Notes under the pieces: generated by a model
The model's input: only the letters and a program-made list of their open reading frames with translations
What the model was told of the DNA's origin: nothing
Databases searched by the model: none
NCBI GenBank assembly: GCA_963780825.1
Contig: CAWADL010000024.1
Coordinates: 372,001 to 436,000 of the forward strand
DNA from: Roseiarcus sp963780825
Lineage (GTDB): Bacteria > Pseudomonadota > Alphaproteobacteria > Rhizobiales > Beijerinckiaceae
DNA length: 64,000 nucleotides
Direction of reading: 5' to 3'
Part shown: positions 46,553-56,186 of the stretch, piece by piece
How positions within the stretch are numbered: position 1 is the stretch's first letter
How the letters are laid out: every line of letters starts with the position of its first letter
Made by a program: the position numbers and the translations under genes

Positions 46553-47390
46553 ATGAACGCGCCCCTCGCTCCCCCTTCGCTTCTGCCGCGGGTCCGCGCC
46601 GATCTCCGGCTTTTGTTTGCGCGGGCGGGCGCGAGAACCGAGGCGGCGCGGGTTTACGAGACCGGCGGCTGGCGCATTCGCTTTCCCCGTTCGGGCGCGG
46701 TTTGCGAGGCGGTCATCGTCAACACCGGCGGCGGCATGGCCGGCGGCGACCGCGCGCGGATCGAGATCGAGGCCGCTGCCGGCGCCGAGGGTATCGTCAC
46801 CAGCCAATCCCAAGAAAAAATCTATCGCGCCGACGGCGCGAGCGTTGCGATCGAAACGCGGCTTAAAGTCGCATCCGGCGCGAGGCTCGATTTTCGCGCC
46901 TCAGGAGACGCTGCTTTTCGACGGCGCGCGGCTCCAGCGGCGTCTGGAGGCGGATGTCGACGAGACGGCGACGCTGACGATCTTCGAGGCGGTCGCGTTC
47001 GGCCGGCTCGCCCATGGCGAGACGCGCATTGACGCTTCGCTCTTCGACCGCTGGCGCATTCGCCGCGGCGGCCGGCTCGTGTTCGCCGAAGCGCTAAGGA
47101 TCGAGGACGCCGGGGCGATGCTCGACCGGCCCGCGGTCGGCGATGGCGCGCGGGCGCTGGCGACGCTGTTGCGGGTTGGCGCGGGCGCCGAGGATAAGCG
47201 CGATGCGCTGCGCGCGGCGTTTGCGGACGTCGAGGCCGAGGAGGGCGCCCGGTTCGAGGCGGGGGCCAGTGTGGTCGACGGCGTGCTGGTCGCCCGCCTT
47301 GCAAGCCCTTCGCCGCAGCGCTTGCGCGAGGGGCTGTTCGCCGCCTGGCGCGCGCTCGAAGAACGGGACGCTCCGAGAGTCTGGACGTGA
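46553..47390 (+). CDS. ureD: Urease accessory protein UreD; frameshifted
   Basis: Chaperone that helps deliver nickel into urease with UreF and UreG. The family hallmark NTGGGMAGGD is near residue 60, then VTSQSQEKIYR; the second half (QETLLFDGARLQRRLE, FGRLAHGE) is in another frame. A break near 46893 (GATTTTCGCGCC) is fixed by removing one T. The joined length is about 279 residues, normal. It overlaps the next gene's start as GTGA. No other urease gene is nearby, which is unusual since ureD normally sits with ureABC. Confidence 0.85.
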
Positions 47391-48785
47391 GGCTGGCGAT
47401 CCTCGCCGCACTCGCGCTGCTTATCGTACAAGGCCTTTTGATCGGCCACGTCGAGCTCAGCTACGACGAAGCTTATTACGCGCTATGGGCGCGCTGGCCG
47501 CAGTTCGGCTATCTCGATCATCCCCCGATGGTCGCCTGGATGATTCACGCCTCCACCGCGCTGTTCGGCGCCTCGGAATTCGGTGTGCGGGCTCTGTTCT
47601 GGCTCCAGGACGCGGCGATCATCGCCATGATCGCGTGGATCGGCTGGCGCCTGTTCGACCAGCAGACCGCCGCCATGGCGGCGCTGCTTTGGGTTGCGGC
47701 GCCGATGGTCGGCGGGCGCGCCGCTCGCCACGCCCGATACGCCGCTGGTGTTTTTCTGGACGCTCGGGCTCGTGGCCCTCGCCGAAGCGCACCGCGGCCG
47801 TCAAGTCGCCTGGGCGCTCGTCGGGGTGGCGGCGGGCGCGGCGGCTCTCGCCAAGATGACGGCGGGGTTCTTGGCGTTGGGCATCGCCCTGGCGGTTGCC
47901 GTCACGCCCTCGCTGCGCCGGCAAGCGAGCGGGCCGTGGCCCTGGATTGCGGCGCCGCTGGCGCTCGCCTTGGCGTCGCCCTTCCTGATCTGGAATGCCG
48001 AGCATGGGTTTGCGACGTTCTTCAAGCAGGGCGCGCGGATTGCGCCGGGCGCGTTTGCGCCGCGCTATCTCCTCGAGTTTTGCGGTTCGCAGTTGGCGCT
48101 GTTCAATCCGCTGACGGCGGTGTTGGCCCTGGGATCGCTGGCGGGACGCCCACGGTCCCAGGCGCGCGCTTCTCTGGACGAGGCCACCCGCCTGCTGGTC
48201 GCCACGATTGCCCCCGCGCTCGCCTATTTCCTGCTGCACGCGCTGCACGACCGCGTACAGGCGAACTGGCCGGCGCCGCTATTTCCCGCGCTGATCGTGC
48301 TTGCGGCGCGCGCCATCGTGCAAGCCTCACAGCATAAGATGGCCTACGCGGCCGTCGCGTTGGGGCTCGTAGCGACAGGGGCCGCCTACCTGCATCTTGC
48401 GACCGCATGGCCGGCGTTCGGCCCGTCCGACCCGTTCGCGCGGATCGGCGGTTGGCGCGACCTTTCCACGCAAACTTTTGCCGTCGCGCAGGCGCAAGGC
48501 GCCGACTATCTGCTCGCACACGGTTACGCCGCAACGTCGCTGCTGACCTTCTACGGGCCGCTGTCGCCGCAAGTTGTAGAGGCGGAAGAGCCAGAGCGTT
48601 GGACGTTTCGCCCGCCTGTGAGCACGGACGGAGTCGGCCTCGCGTTCGGGCCGGCGTCATTCGAAGAAGAGCTGGCGCGCCGCTTTGGGCATGTCGAGGC
48701 GATCGAGACATTGCGGCGTCGCGTGGGGGATGTGGAGTTGGAGAGCTACACGCTGTTTCGCGTAGAGGCGCCGCGGACGCCGTGA
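47387..48785 (+). CDS. GT39-type membrane glycosyltransferase 2; frameshifted
   Basis: About 465 residues, multi-pass, beginning MRLAILAALALLIVQGLLIG. Acidic loop motif SYDEAYYALWARWPQFGYLDHPPM. Break near 47709 (GTCGGCGGGCGCG) is repaired by removing one G, restoring GGAPLATPDTPLVFFW. A paralogue of the 43.6 kb enzyme with a different tail. GTG start overlaps the ureD stop. Sugar donor and acceptor unknown. Confidence 0.84.
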
Positions 48786-48792
48786 ACCCGCA

Positions 48793-48860
48793 CGGAGCGT
48801 CGGCGTCCACGCCGACGACGCTGCACACTGAAACGTCGGCGTGGACGCCGACGCTCCGAG
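48793..48860. repeat. Palindromic element, family A
   Basis: CGGAGCGTCGGCGTCCACGC and GTCGGCGTGGACGCCGACGC arms about 20 bases apart. Convergent junction. Confidence 0.88.
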
Positions 48861-48881
48861 GTGCGGGTTCCTTCGCCACTC

Positions 48882-49955
48882 CTACGATCTCACGACCAAG
48901 GATGGCTTCGCTTTGCTCGCAACGAGGGGTTCGATGGGCCGCAGGCGCACTTGCCTGAGGAAGAACGCCCCCTCGATGGCCGCTTTGTTCAAGGTCAACC
49001 TGACTTCGATCGGCTTTGCCACGTCGGTGACTTCGAACGCCAAACGCCATGTATAGACGCCGCGTTCAGGCAGATCGAACTCTCCAAGCCCCGCAAATTC
49101 TCCGCCGACGAGGACGTCAGCGATGACGCTGTTCGGCGATAGATTTCCGGCAACTTCGAACTCCATGCTCGCCGTCCAGTGCCCTCTCGTCAGATGCATG
49201 TAAGGCCCCCAGACGAGCAAGCGCGCGGGGCCTAGGAGATCGAGCGGCTTGTCGGTCCTGAAACCAGGCGCCGCGGAATAAAGAATCGCCGCCGGCCAGA
49301 CGATCTCTCGCACGCGGGCGCCATCCAATATGTCCTGATAATCAGCGGCTATTTGTTTGTAGGTTTCGTGTTCCGCGACCGACCAATTCGCAGTGACATC
49401 ATCCAGATCGCCGTCCCCTTGCGAGGCCTGCAAAGCCTCTTCGACGGTCGCCGTTTCCTCGCGCGCATCGGGAGGCGTCACACGCTGAAGCACGCGCGCG
49501 ACCATCTCGGGATCAGACAACTGCAAAGCCGACAGAAACTGAGGAACGAAGTCCGCCAAGCGCATGTTTCGCGCTTCGGCGGAGAATACCTTCGTCGCCT
49601 TGTGAGCCAGCGCCTCCGCGAGCGACGAGATGTAGAGCGATGAGAGACGGATCGCATCGAAGCAAGAGAGTGCGCGCAGTTTCGCGGCTGTTCTGATCGC
49701 CAACTGCGCCGTGTCGGTCAAAGCGACGATCGGCGCGCCTGATTCCAGCAGGAGCTCACAAACACTTTCGTCCAGATAGTCGGTGGTAAACAGAACGCAG
49801 CGATCGCTACGGTGGCGCCATTGCTCGAACATTTCCGCCGCCGACGTGCAATGCACACGGTGGAAGTCGCCGAACGCTTCCTCCATCGCGTGCGCCGCGA
49901 CACCAAAAGCCCAGTATGTCAGGGCGGTCGATGTGCCGACAACGCAGACCAGCAT
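48882..49955 (-). CDS. Hypothetical protein with C-terminal beta-sandwich-like region
   Basis: 357 residues, no named family recognised. The N-terminal half (about 1-170) is alpha/beta, beginning MLVCVVGTSTALTYWAFG. The C-terminal half (about 225-345) alternates polar and aromatic residues (ARLLVWGPYMHLTRGHW, ASMEFEVAGN, YTWRLAFEVTD) like a carbohydrate-binding beta-sandwich. The last dozen residues (ASKAKPSLVVRS) are encoded by part of a family C palindrome. It is co-directional and sixteen bases after the FkbM methyltransferase, so joint function in glycan modification is plausible but inferred. Confidence 0.62.
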   Translation of the reverse strand: MLVCVVGTSTALTYWAFGVAAHAMEEAFGDFHRVHCTSAAEMFEQWRHRSDRCVLFTTDYLDESVCELLLESGAPIVALTDTAQLAIRTAAKLRALSCFDAIRLSSLYISSLAEALAHKATKVFSAEARNMRLADFVPQFLSALQLSDPEMVARVLQRVTPPDAREETATVEEALQASQGDGDLDDVTANWSVAEHETYKQIAADYQDILDGARVREIVWPAAILYSAAPGFRTDKPLDLLGPARLLVWGPYMHLTRGHWTASMEFEVAGNLSPNSVIADVLVGGEFAGLGEFDLPERGVYTWRLAFEVTDVAKPIEVRLTLNKAAIEGAFFLRQVRLRPIEPLVASKAKPSLVVRS

Positions 49956-49970
49956 CGCCGCAAGGCCTTT

Positions 49971-50798
49971 TCAGGCGACCACATAAACATGATCGTCCGA
50001 GACCTGGCCGATTTTACGATAATTCATGGAAATCAGCAGCTGATTGACGGCTTCGAATTCGTGCGGGAACGCTTCGACCACGATGCTCGGCCGGTGGGTC
50101 GCGATTGATCGGCGCGCGCCTTGCAGCACCTCGACCGCCATCCCCTCGACATCGATTTTCATGGCGCGAAACGGCGCCAGGTCCAGACTATCGAGGGCCG
50201 CCACTTTGACCCCGCCTCCAACAAACTCTTGCAGGGCGGTGCCTCCTGCATTGCTTTCGACAAGGTTCACACGCGCCTCGCCGGCCCGTGCGCCCAGGCC
50301 AAAATTGTGCAGCTTGGCGTTTACGCCGTTGAGTTTGGCGTTCCGCTCCAGCGCTCGAAAAGACGAACGCACCGGCTCGAAAAACTCGACTTCCGCGGCC
50401 CCACAGATTTTCGCGAAAAACACCGTGTGATTGCCGATGTAGGCGCCAATATCGAGTATCCGCTCGCCGTTCATCGGCATCAAGGCGCGGATCATCTCCA
50501 AGGATTCCGGATGAAAGAACGTTCGCTTCCACAGGATGTCGCGCTGGATCAAATCCATAGGCCCGGTCGGCAAAAATAACATGACCGGGGTAGCGTCATA
50601 TTCGAATTCGAGTACTTTCTCCTTCCCGAGATTCTCATATGATCTATGCAAATTTATATTCACGATTTCTTGTATGATCGCATGCTGTAGATTGTGGATA
50701 TGCAGAAGATGATTGGCGCCCTCCTGCATGGCAACCCGCATTTTGTCGATATCTTGGCGCATTACGTCAAGTGCGTCTGTACCGGGAAAGAAACTCAT
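49971..50798 (-). CDS. FkbM family methyltransferase
   Basis: SAM-dependent methyltransferase, about 275 residues. SAM loop ILDIGAYIGNHTVFFA, then EFFEPVRSSFRALERN and the FkbM motif MKIDVEGMAVEVLQGA. FkbM enzymes often O-methylate sugars of polysaccharides or glycolipids. The N-terminal 60 residues are helical and probably specific. First gene of a two-gene operon with the hypothetical protein. Confidence 0.87.
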   Translation of the reverse strand: MSFFPGTDALDVMRQDIDKMRVAMQEGANHLLHIHNLQHAIIQEIVNINLHRSYENLGKEKVLEFEYDATPVMLFLPTGPMDLIQRDILWKRTFFHPESLEMIRALMPMNGERILDIGAYIGNHTVFFAKICGAAEVEFFEPVRSSFRALERNAKLNGVNAKLHNFGLGARAGEARVNLVESNAGGTALQEFVGGGVKVAALDSLDLAPFRAMKIDVEGMAVEVLQGARRSIATHRPSIVVEAFPHEFEAVNQLLISMNYRKIGQVSDDHVYVVA

Positions 50799-50911
50799 GT
50801 GTTCGCCAGTCGTTCGATTGCATCTCCGCGATAGCAGAGCGCATGCGAGAACGAAAGCTGCTAAGCCTTGCCACGGCTGAGGCTGACAATATTAAAGGGA
50901 CGCGAAGGTTC

Positions 50912-51712
50912 TTACCTGCAACGCGTGTCGATCACGTCCTCGGCCGAGGCGTACCAGCCGCCCGCGCGCGACTTGAACGCGAAAACCACGATCTCGCCGC
51001 GAACCGGCGCCGCCGCCAGCGTCACACGCGCGAGCGCTTTCTCCTCGCCAACCAAAGTGCGCGCCAGGCGAAACGGTTCGAGCCGCGCCCAATCCTTGAC
51101 GCCGCTACGGTAGCTCCAAACCTCCAACCCGGGCGCCATCTCGGGGCCACGGAACCAGGTCGCGCTCGCAGGCCCAAGCGCACGCTCTTCGAGGCTATGC
51201 GAGAAGCGTGCGGTGACGCAGCCGATATGCACGTGCAATTGGTCTTGTGAGCGCGCCAGGCGGGAATTGACGACGAGCGCCACCCGGTCGTCGGCGCCCG
51301 CGCCACCGTCGGCCGTGGTGAGCCAATGGCGCGCCGCCCACGCCAGAGCGAAGTAGTTGGGAACGTCGGGCGCATCGAGCAAAGGATCCTCGATCCCAAC
51401 GATGCGCCGGGTCGGGGTCAGGATCGTGTCGGGGACGCCAAAGGGCGGCCGAACGATAGCCCAGCCGCGCGCCTCTCCGCCGGTCGTGTCGACTTCGAGG
51501 CAGGGGAGCGGCGAGCCGGTCGTCGTCTTGTCGAGCATGCAGGCGCGCACGACCTGCCACAGCGCGTAGCGGCTGGCGAGGTTCGCCCCCGCGGCAAACG
51601 CGGCCGAACCGAGCAACGCCGCCACGACAAGCACTGTCTTGCGCACCCAGCCATATTGGCTGAGCCGCGCGAATAAGAGCCCTCGCCCGGCGCGTTTGAG
51701 AAGAAGCTCCAT
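50912..51712 (-). CDS. cdh: CDP-diacylglycerol pyrophosphatase
   Basis: Membrane-anchored phospholipid enzyme that hydrolyses CDP-diacylglycerol to phosphatidate and CMP. N-terminal helix about 25-45; PCLEVDTTGGEARGWAIVRPP, FALAWAARHWL and the HxH segment LHVHIGCV correspond to the HIT-like Cdh family. Two cysteines at the ends may pair. 266 residues, close to Escherichia coli Cdh. Confidence 0.85.
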   Translation of the reverse strand: MELLLKRAGRGLLFARLSQYGWVRKTVLVVAALLGSAAFAAGANLASRYALWQVVRACMLDKTTTGSPLPCLEVDTTGGEARGWAIVRPPFGVPDTILTPTRRIVGIEDPLLDAPDVPNYFALAWAARHWLTTADGGAGADDRVALVVNSRLARSQDQLHVHIGCVTARFSHSLEERALGPASATWFRGPEMAPGLEVWSYRSGVKDWARLEPFRLARTLVGEEKALARVTLAAAPVRGEIVVFAFKSRAGGWYASAEDVIDTRCR

Positions 51713-51804
51713 TACGGTCCTGATATGGACGATCCGCGTTTACCTGATGTGAACGAACGCCAGGCGCGCACTCCCTCAGGGGCGATTGCGGATTTTCGAG
51801 GGCG

Positions 51805-53388
51805 CTACAGGCCGATCGCCCCGCCGTCGGAGCGGGGATCGTGGGTCGCGGCGATCTCGCCCTTCAGGCCACGGCGCAGCGCGCCGGCGTGGCCGAAAGC
51901 GTCCTGTCGCTCAGGCGGCAGCCGCTCCACCTCATGGCCGAGCCGGGCGAGCCCGGCGGCGACGGCGTCGTCATAGGCCGCCTCGACCTTCACCGATACG
52001 CTGTCGGCGCCCCAGGTGCGGCCCCACAATAGGCGCGGCGCGGCGACGGCGTCGGCGAGGCTTTGGCCCGCCGCGATGCGCGAAAACACCTGCGCCTGGA
52101 ATTGCGGCTGCCCATCGCCGCCCATCGAGCCGTAGGACATCACGCGCCCGTCGGAGAATACGGCAAGCGCCGGGTTCAGCGTATGGAACGGCCGGCGTCC
52201 AGGTTTTAACGCACGCGGGCTCGCAGGGTCGAGCGAGAACGCGATGCCCCGGTTCTGCATGAGCACGCCCGAACGAGGCAGCCACGTCCCGGACCCGTAC
52301 TCCCAATAGAGCGACTGGATATACGAAACGGCCATTCCGTCCTTGTCGATGGCGCCCATCCAGATCGTGTCGCCATTGTCCGGCGGCAGGGGCCAAGGCG
52401 CCGCGCGGGACATGCTGATTTTTTCCGCCTCAGCCGCGATCGAGGCCGGCGACAGCAGCTGATCGAAATCCGCGGTCGCGATATCGAAATCCACGCAAAA
52501 GCGGTCGCGATGCGCGAAGGCGCGCTTGGCGGATTCGATCATCGCATGCGCGTGCTCGACGCCGTCGACGGACTTTACGCCGAGCCGCTCGTAAATCCCG
52601 AGCATCATAAGCGAGGCCAGTCCCTGCGTCGGGACCGTGGTGTTGTAGAGCGTGGCGGTCTTGGTGCGGATCGAGAGCGGCTCGCGCCAACGCGGCTCGT
52701 AGGCCTTCAGGTCGGCGCGGGTGATCGGCGAGCCGACAATATCGAGGTCCGTGGCGATCTCGCGCGCGATGTCGCCGCGGTAGAAATCGTCGAGCCCGGC
52801 GTGGGCGAGATGGCCAGCGTGTCGCCGAGCTTCGTCTGCTTGCGATGCGCGCCGGCCTTCGGCGGCGCGGCGTCGATAAAATAGGCTGACCGAAAGTTCG
52901 GCGCGTCGTAGAGCGCGCCGCCGTCGCGCGGCTGCGAGCGCTGTTCGGACGCCGAGACCGCAACGCCCTCGCGCGCCTGGCTCGCCGCGCGTTCGACGAG
53001 GCTGATCAGAGGCAACCGGCCGCCGATCGCGGCTGACAATTCAAGCGCGATTTTCCAGCCGCCGATCGCGCCGGGGACGGTGAGCGCGGCCATCGGGCCG
53101 CGGGTCGGCATACCGCCGATCGCTTCGTAAGCCGAGGTCGTCGCCTTCTCGCCGGCGAAGCCGCAAGCCTCGATCGCCCGGGTTTTGCCTTTCGGCTCGC
53201 GGATCGACCCAAAAGCCGTCGCCGCCGATCCCGTTCATATGCGGATAGACGACGGCGATGCTGGCGGCCATGGCGACCATCGCCTCGATGGCGTTGCCGC
53301 CCTGCAGCAGGATGTCGCGTCCCGCCTCGGCGGCGAGCGTGTGCGGCGCGGCGGTCGCGGCGTGGGCGAATACGGCGTCCTCGCTCAT
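51805..53388 (-). CDS. Gamma-glutamyltransferase family (Ntn hydrolase), HpxW-like; frameshifted
   Basis: About 520 residues reading MSEDAVFAHAATAAPHTLAA, then LLQGGNAIEAMVAMAASIAVVYPHMNGIGGDGFW. The autocleaving threonine is probably in NGDTIWMGAIDKDG at the start of the small subunit, followed by SIQSLYWEYG-like sequence and a closing GGDGQPQFQAQVF. Closest in pattern to the GGT/oxamate amidohydrolase branch. Frameshifts near 53215 and 52810 split it into three frames. Located alone downstream of cdh. Confidence 0.78.
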
Positions 53389-53462
53389 TTTATTCCCGGG
53401 GTTTTGTTCGAAGGCCGCGGCTGCTATAGGCCGGCGCGCGAAAGCGGGAAAGGGTTTCTCTG

Positions 53463-53699
53463 TTGGCCGATAGCCGCCCCATCAACTGGACCAACGCCGT
53501 CACGCTCGGCAGCGTCGCGGTGCTCGTCGGCACGGAGCTGGTCGGCGCGGGCTTCGCCGCGGGCTGGGCGATCGGAGGGCTGTTCCAGCTCGGCGACCTG
53601 CTGACGCACGGGCTGGAGGCGCTGCTGGTGTTGATCGCGCTGACGGGGCTGTCGTATTTTTTGCGCGCGGCGCTGGCGCATGAGCCGGTGCGGGGGTAG
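53463..53699 (+). CDS. Small hypothetical two-helix membrane protein
   Basis: A 78-residue protein starting at a TTG, with two hydrophobic segments (AVLVGTELVGAGFAAGWAIG and HGLEALLVLIALTGLSYFL). Divergently transcribed from the GGT-like gene. Not recognised; could be an unannotated small membrane protein. Confidence 0.55.
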   Translation: MADSRPINWTNAVTLGSVAVLVGTELVGAGFAAGWAIGGLFQLGDLLTHGLEALLVLIALTGLSYFLRAALAHEPVRG

Positions 53700-53722
53700 C
53701 GCGCTACACCCTCAATGCAGGG

Positions 53723-53998
53723 TCAAGTCGCCTCGCGTAGCCTCGCTTTTCGGCTCGGATACATCGTTTTCAGAAACCTGTTGATTCCGTCGGTCACGTA
53801 GGGGATTGCATAGATCTCGTCACGAATTTCAACAATCATGATCCTCTGATTTGGAAATCTCTCTTTGTTCGGATGTGGCTGATCCGATAAAGACCCTCTA
53901 GTGAGCAAAGCGACTTCAACATCTTCGAAGCCGACGCCGCTTTCTTGACGAAGCCATTCGTCTTTTTCGGCGTTCCAAAGCAAATTCGGGCGCTGCAT
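53723..53998 (-). CDS. BrnT/HigB-like putative toxin
   Basis: About 91 residues. The pattern FEDVEVALLTRG, PNQRIMIVEIRDEIYAIPYV, RFLKTMYPSRKARLRE is typical of BrnT-like or related type II toxins. No antitoxin gene is recognisable on either side. The ATG shown has GAGGG before it; a GTG six codons upstream is an alternative. Could be a degraded or solitary toxin. Confidence 0.6.
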   Translation of the reverse strand: MQRPNLLWNAEKDEWLRQESGVGFEDVEVALLTRGSLSDQPHPNKERFPNQRIMIVEIRDEIYAIPYVTDGINRFLKTMYPSRKARLREAT

Positions 53999-54084
53999 GC
54001 TGCCCTCGACGAACACTCAATCACTTTGAGGCGCGAGGCCTCATGTCTCAAACAATTTTCATTGTATATACAATTGCGGCGTTT

Positions 54085-54975
54085 TCAACCCTCGCGCTTC
54101 GTCGTCGCATAGATCGCCGTCGAGCGCGCCACCGGCCCTTCCGCGTTCGACAGCACGGCTTGTGTGAACAGATAGCGGCCCGTCGCGCGCACGAGGATGG
54201 GCTCGGCTTCGATCCAGTCGCCGAGCCGCGCGGGGACGAGGTAGTCGATGTTCAGGCTCAACGTAGCGCCGAACGGTCCCCCAACAAGCTTCGCTCGACG
54301 CAGGGGCGCGATCTGATAATCGGCGAACGTCGCCAGCGCTCCGCCGTGGCAGAGGCCGAACAGGTTGACATGTCGCTCGGTGACGCGAAAGCCGATCCGC
54401 GGCGGGTCGGCGCGAAACCCTATCGGGCCGAAAAACACGCCAAAGCCGGGCCCGGGATCGAGCGGCTCAAAACCTGGCGGCGGCGCGATCGGCTCGCCGG
54501 GCGGCGGCGGTTCAGGGCGCGCCGCATCGAGCGAGGCGCCGCGATCGGAATGGACGAATATCCCCTTGGAGCGGACGACTGGCGAGCCCTCTACGGTGAG
54601 AATCGCTTCCGAGAACGCGAGTCGGCCGGTGCGCTTGACCAGAACGATCTCGCCCTCGACCCAGTCGCCGCTTTGGACGGGCGAGAGAAAATCCAGGGAC
54701 AGGCTGATCGTCGGCGATTGCTTGGCTTCGAGCCGACCCATGCGCATCAGCGCGGCGAGTTGCATGTCGGCGAAGGTCGCCAGCGCGCCGCCATGCGCGA
54801 CGCCGCGCGGGTTCATGTGATCCGCGCCGACGCGAAAGCCGAACCAGAAACGCTCGCCGTCGCGCTTGCCGTAGATCGGGCCGAAATCGGCGGCGAAGCC
54901 CGCGGCGATTTTGAGTTGATCGAAGCCGGGCGGAGGGTCAGCGGGCAAATAAGGCTCCAATCCCACGGCCGTCAT
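54085..54975 (-). CDS. Double-hotdog PaaI-type thioesterase
   Basis: About 296 residues made of two hotdog domains in tandem, each with the acyl-CoA-binding HGGALATFAD signature (RGVAHGGALATFADMQLAAL and FGLCHGGALATFADYQIAPL). Probably cleaves aromatic or fatty acyl-CoA thioesters. The ATG lies inside a family C palindrome (CTCGCAATGACGGCC); a GTG three codons later is the alternative. Tandem, rather than dimeric single, domains are less common. Confidence 0.82.
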   Translation of the reverse strand: MTAVGLEPYLPADPPPGFDQLKIAAGFAADFGPIYGKRDGERFWFGFRVGADHMNPRGVAHGGALATFADMQLAALMRMGRLEAKQSPTISLSLDFLSPVQSGDWVEGEIVLVKRTGRLAFSEAILTVEGSPVVRSKGIFVHSDRGASLDAARPEPPPPGEPIAPPPGFEPLDPGPGFGVFFGPIGFRADPPRIGFRVTERHVNLFGLCHGGALATFADYQIAPLRRAKLVGGPFGATLSLNIDYLVPARLGDWIEAEPILVRATGRYLFTQAVLSNAEGPVARSTAIYATTKREG

Positions 54976-55113
54976 TGCGAGCGAAGCGCGGCAATCCAGC
55001 GCTGCGGCCGGACGCGAACGCCGCCGGCGAAGCACGTCGGCGCCTACGCATCGCGAGGCGAGACCGAGGCATCACGGCGAGGCTGGATGGCTTCGCTTCG
55101 CTCGCAATGACGG
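54969..55113. repeat. Palindromic element, family C, overlapping a gene start
   Basis: CCGTCATTGCGAGCGAAGCG and CTTCGCTTCGCTCGCAATGA arms about 100 bases apart. The left arm supplies the start codon of the thioesterase gene. Confidence 0.85.
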
Positions 55114-55145
55114 ATAGCGGTTGGGCGACGAGTTGTAAACAACAA

Positions 55146-56126
55146 CTAACCCTTCTTCGGCTCGACGTGGCCGCCAAAGCCCTTGCGCATCGCCGAAATG
55201 ATCTTTTCCGCGAACGTATGCTGCTGGCGCGAGCGGAAGCGGGTGTAGAGCGCGGCCGACAGCACCTCCGCCGGCACCGCCTCCTCGATCGCCGCCTGCA
55301 GCGTCCAGCGTCCTTCGCCGGAATCCTCGATGAAGCCGGAGTAGGAATCGAGCTTCTCCTCCTGCGCCAGCGCGTTCGCCGTCAGATCGAGCAACCAGGA
55401 CGTCACGACGCTGCCGCGCCGCCACACCTCGGCGACATCGGCGAGGTCGAAGGTGAAGCGATGCTCCGGCGCGACGCCTTCGGCGTCGGCGTTGCGCAGG
55501 ATGTCAAAGCCCTCGGCGTAGGCCTGCATGAGGCCGTATTCGATGCCGTTGTGCACCATCTTGACGAAATGTCCGGCGCCGCAGGGGCCGGCATGCATGT
55601 AGCCCTGCTCGACGCGCGTATCGCGCTTGTCGCGTCCCGGCGTCAGCGGGATCGAGCCCTTGCCGGGCGCGAGCGCGGCAAAAATCGGATCGAGCCGCAT
55701 CACCGCGTCGGTTCGCCGCCGATCATCAGGCAATAGCCGCGATCGAGGCCCCAGACGCCGCCGCTGGTGCCGACGTCGAGATAGTGCAGGCCTTTTTCGG
55801 CGAGCGCTTTGCCGCGCCGGATGTCGTCGCGCCAAAGCGTGTTGCCGCCGTCGATGATCGTGTCGCCCTTGGACAGCAGCGGGATCAGCGCGTCGATGGT
55901 CGATTCGGTCGGCGCGCCGGCGGGCAGCATGATCCAGATGGCGCGCGGCGCGGACAGTTTGGCGACGACGTCCTCGAGCGATTTAGCGGCCGTCGCGCCT
56001 TCCTTCGCCAGCGCCTCGCCGGGCTTCGGGATCGCGATCGTAGACGACGCAGGTATGGCCGGCTCTGGTGAGCCGCCGGACGATATTGGCGCCCATGCGC
56101 CCCAGACCGATCATACCGAGCTGCAT
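55146..56126 (-). CDS. gnd: 6-phosphogluconate dehydrogenase (decarboxylating); frameshifted
   Basis: Pentose-phosphate enzyme, short form of about 325 residues. NADP-binding MQLGMIGLGRMGANIVRRL, then GGTSGGVWG-like active region DVGTSGGVWGLDRGYCLMIGG, and catalytic KMVHNGIEYGLMQAYAEG. Breaks near 56035 and 55710. Related to the YqeC/GntZ short branch rather than the long Gnd. Confidence 0.88.
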
Positions 56127-56186
56127 TGCGAGGCCTTTTCCTGAAAATCGCCTTAGTGGCTGCGGCTGCCTCGGTTCACGAGCGCC

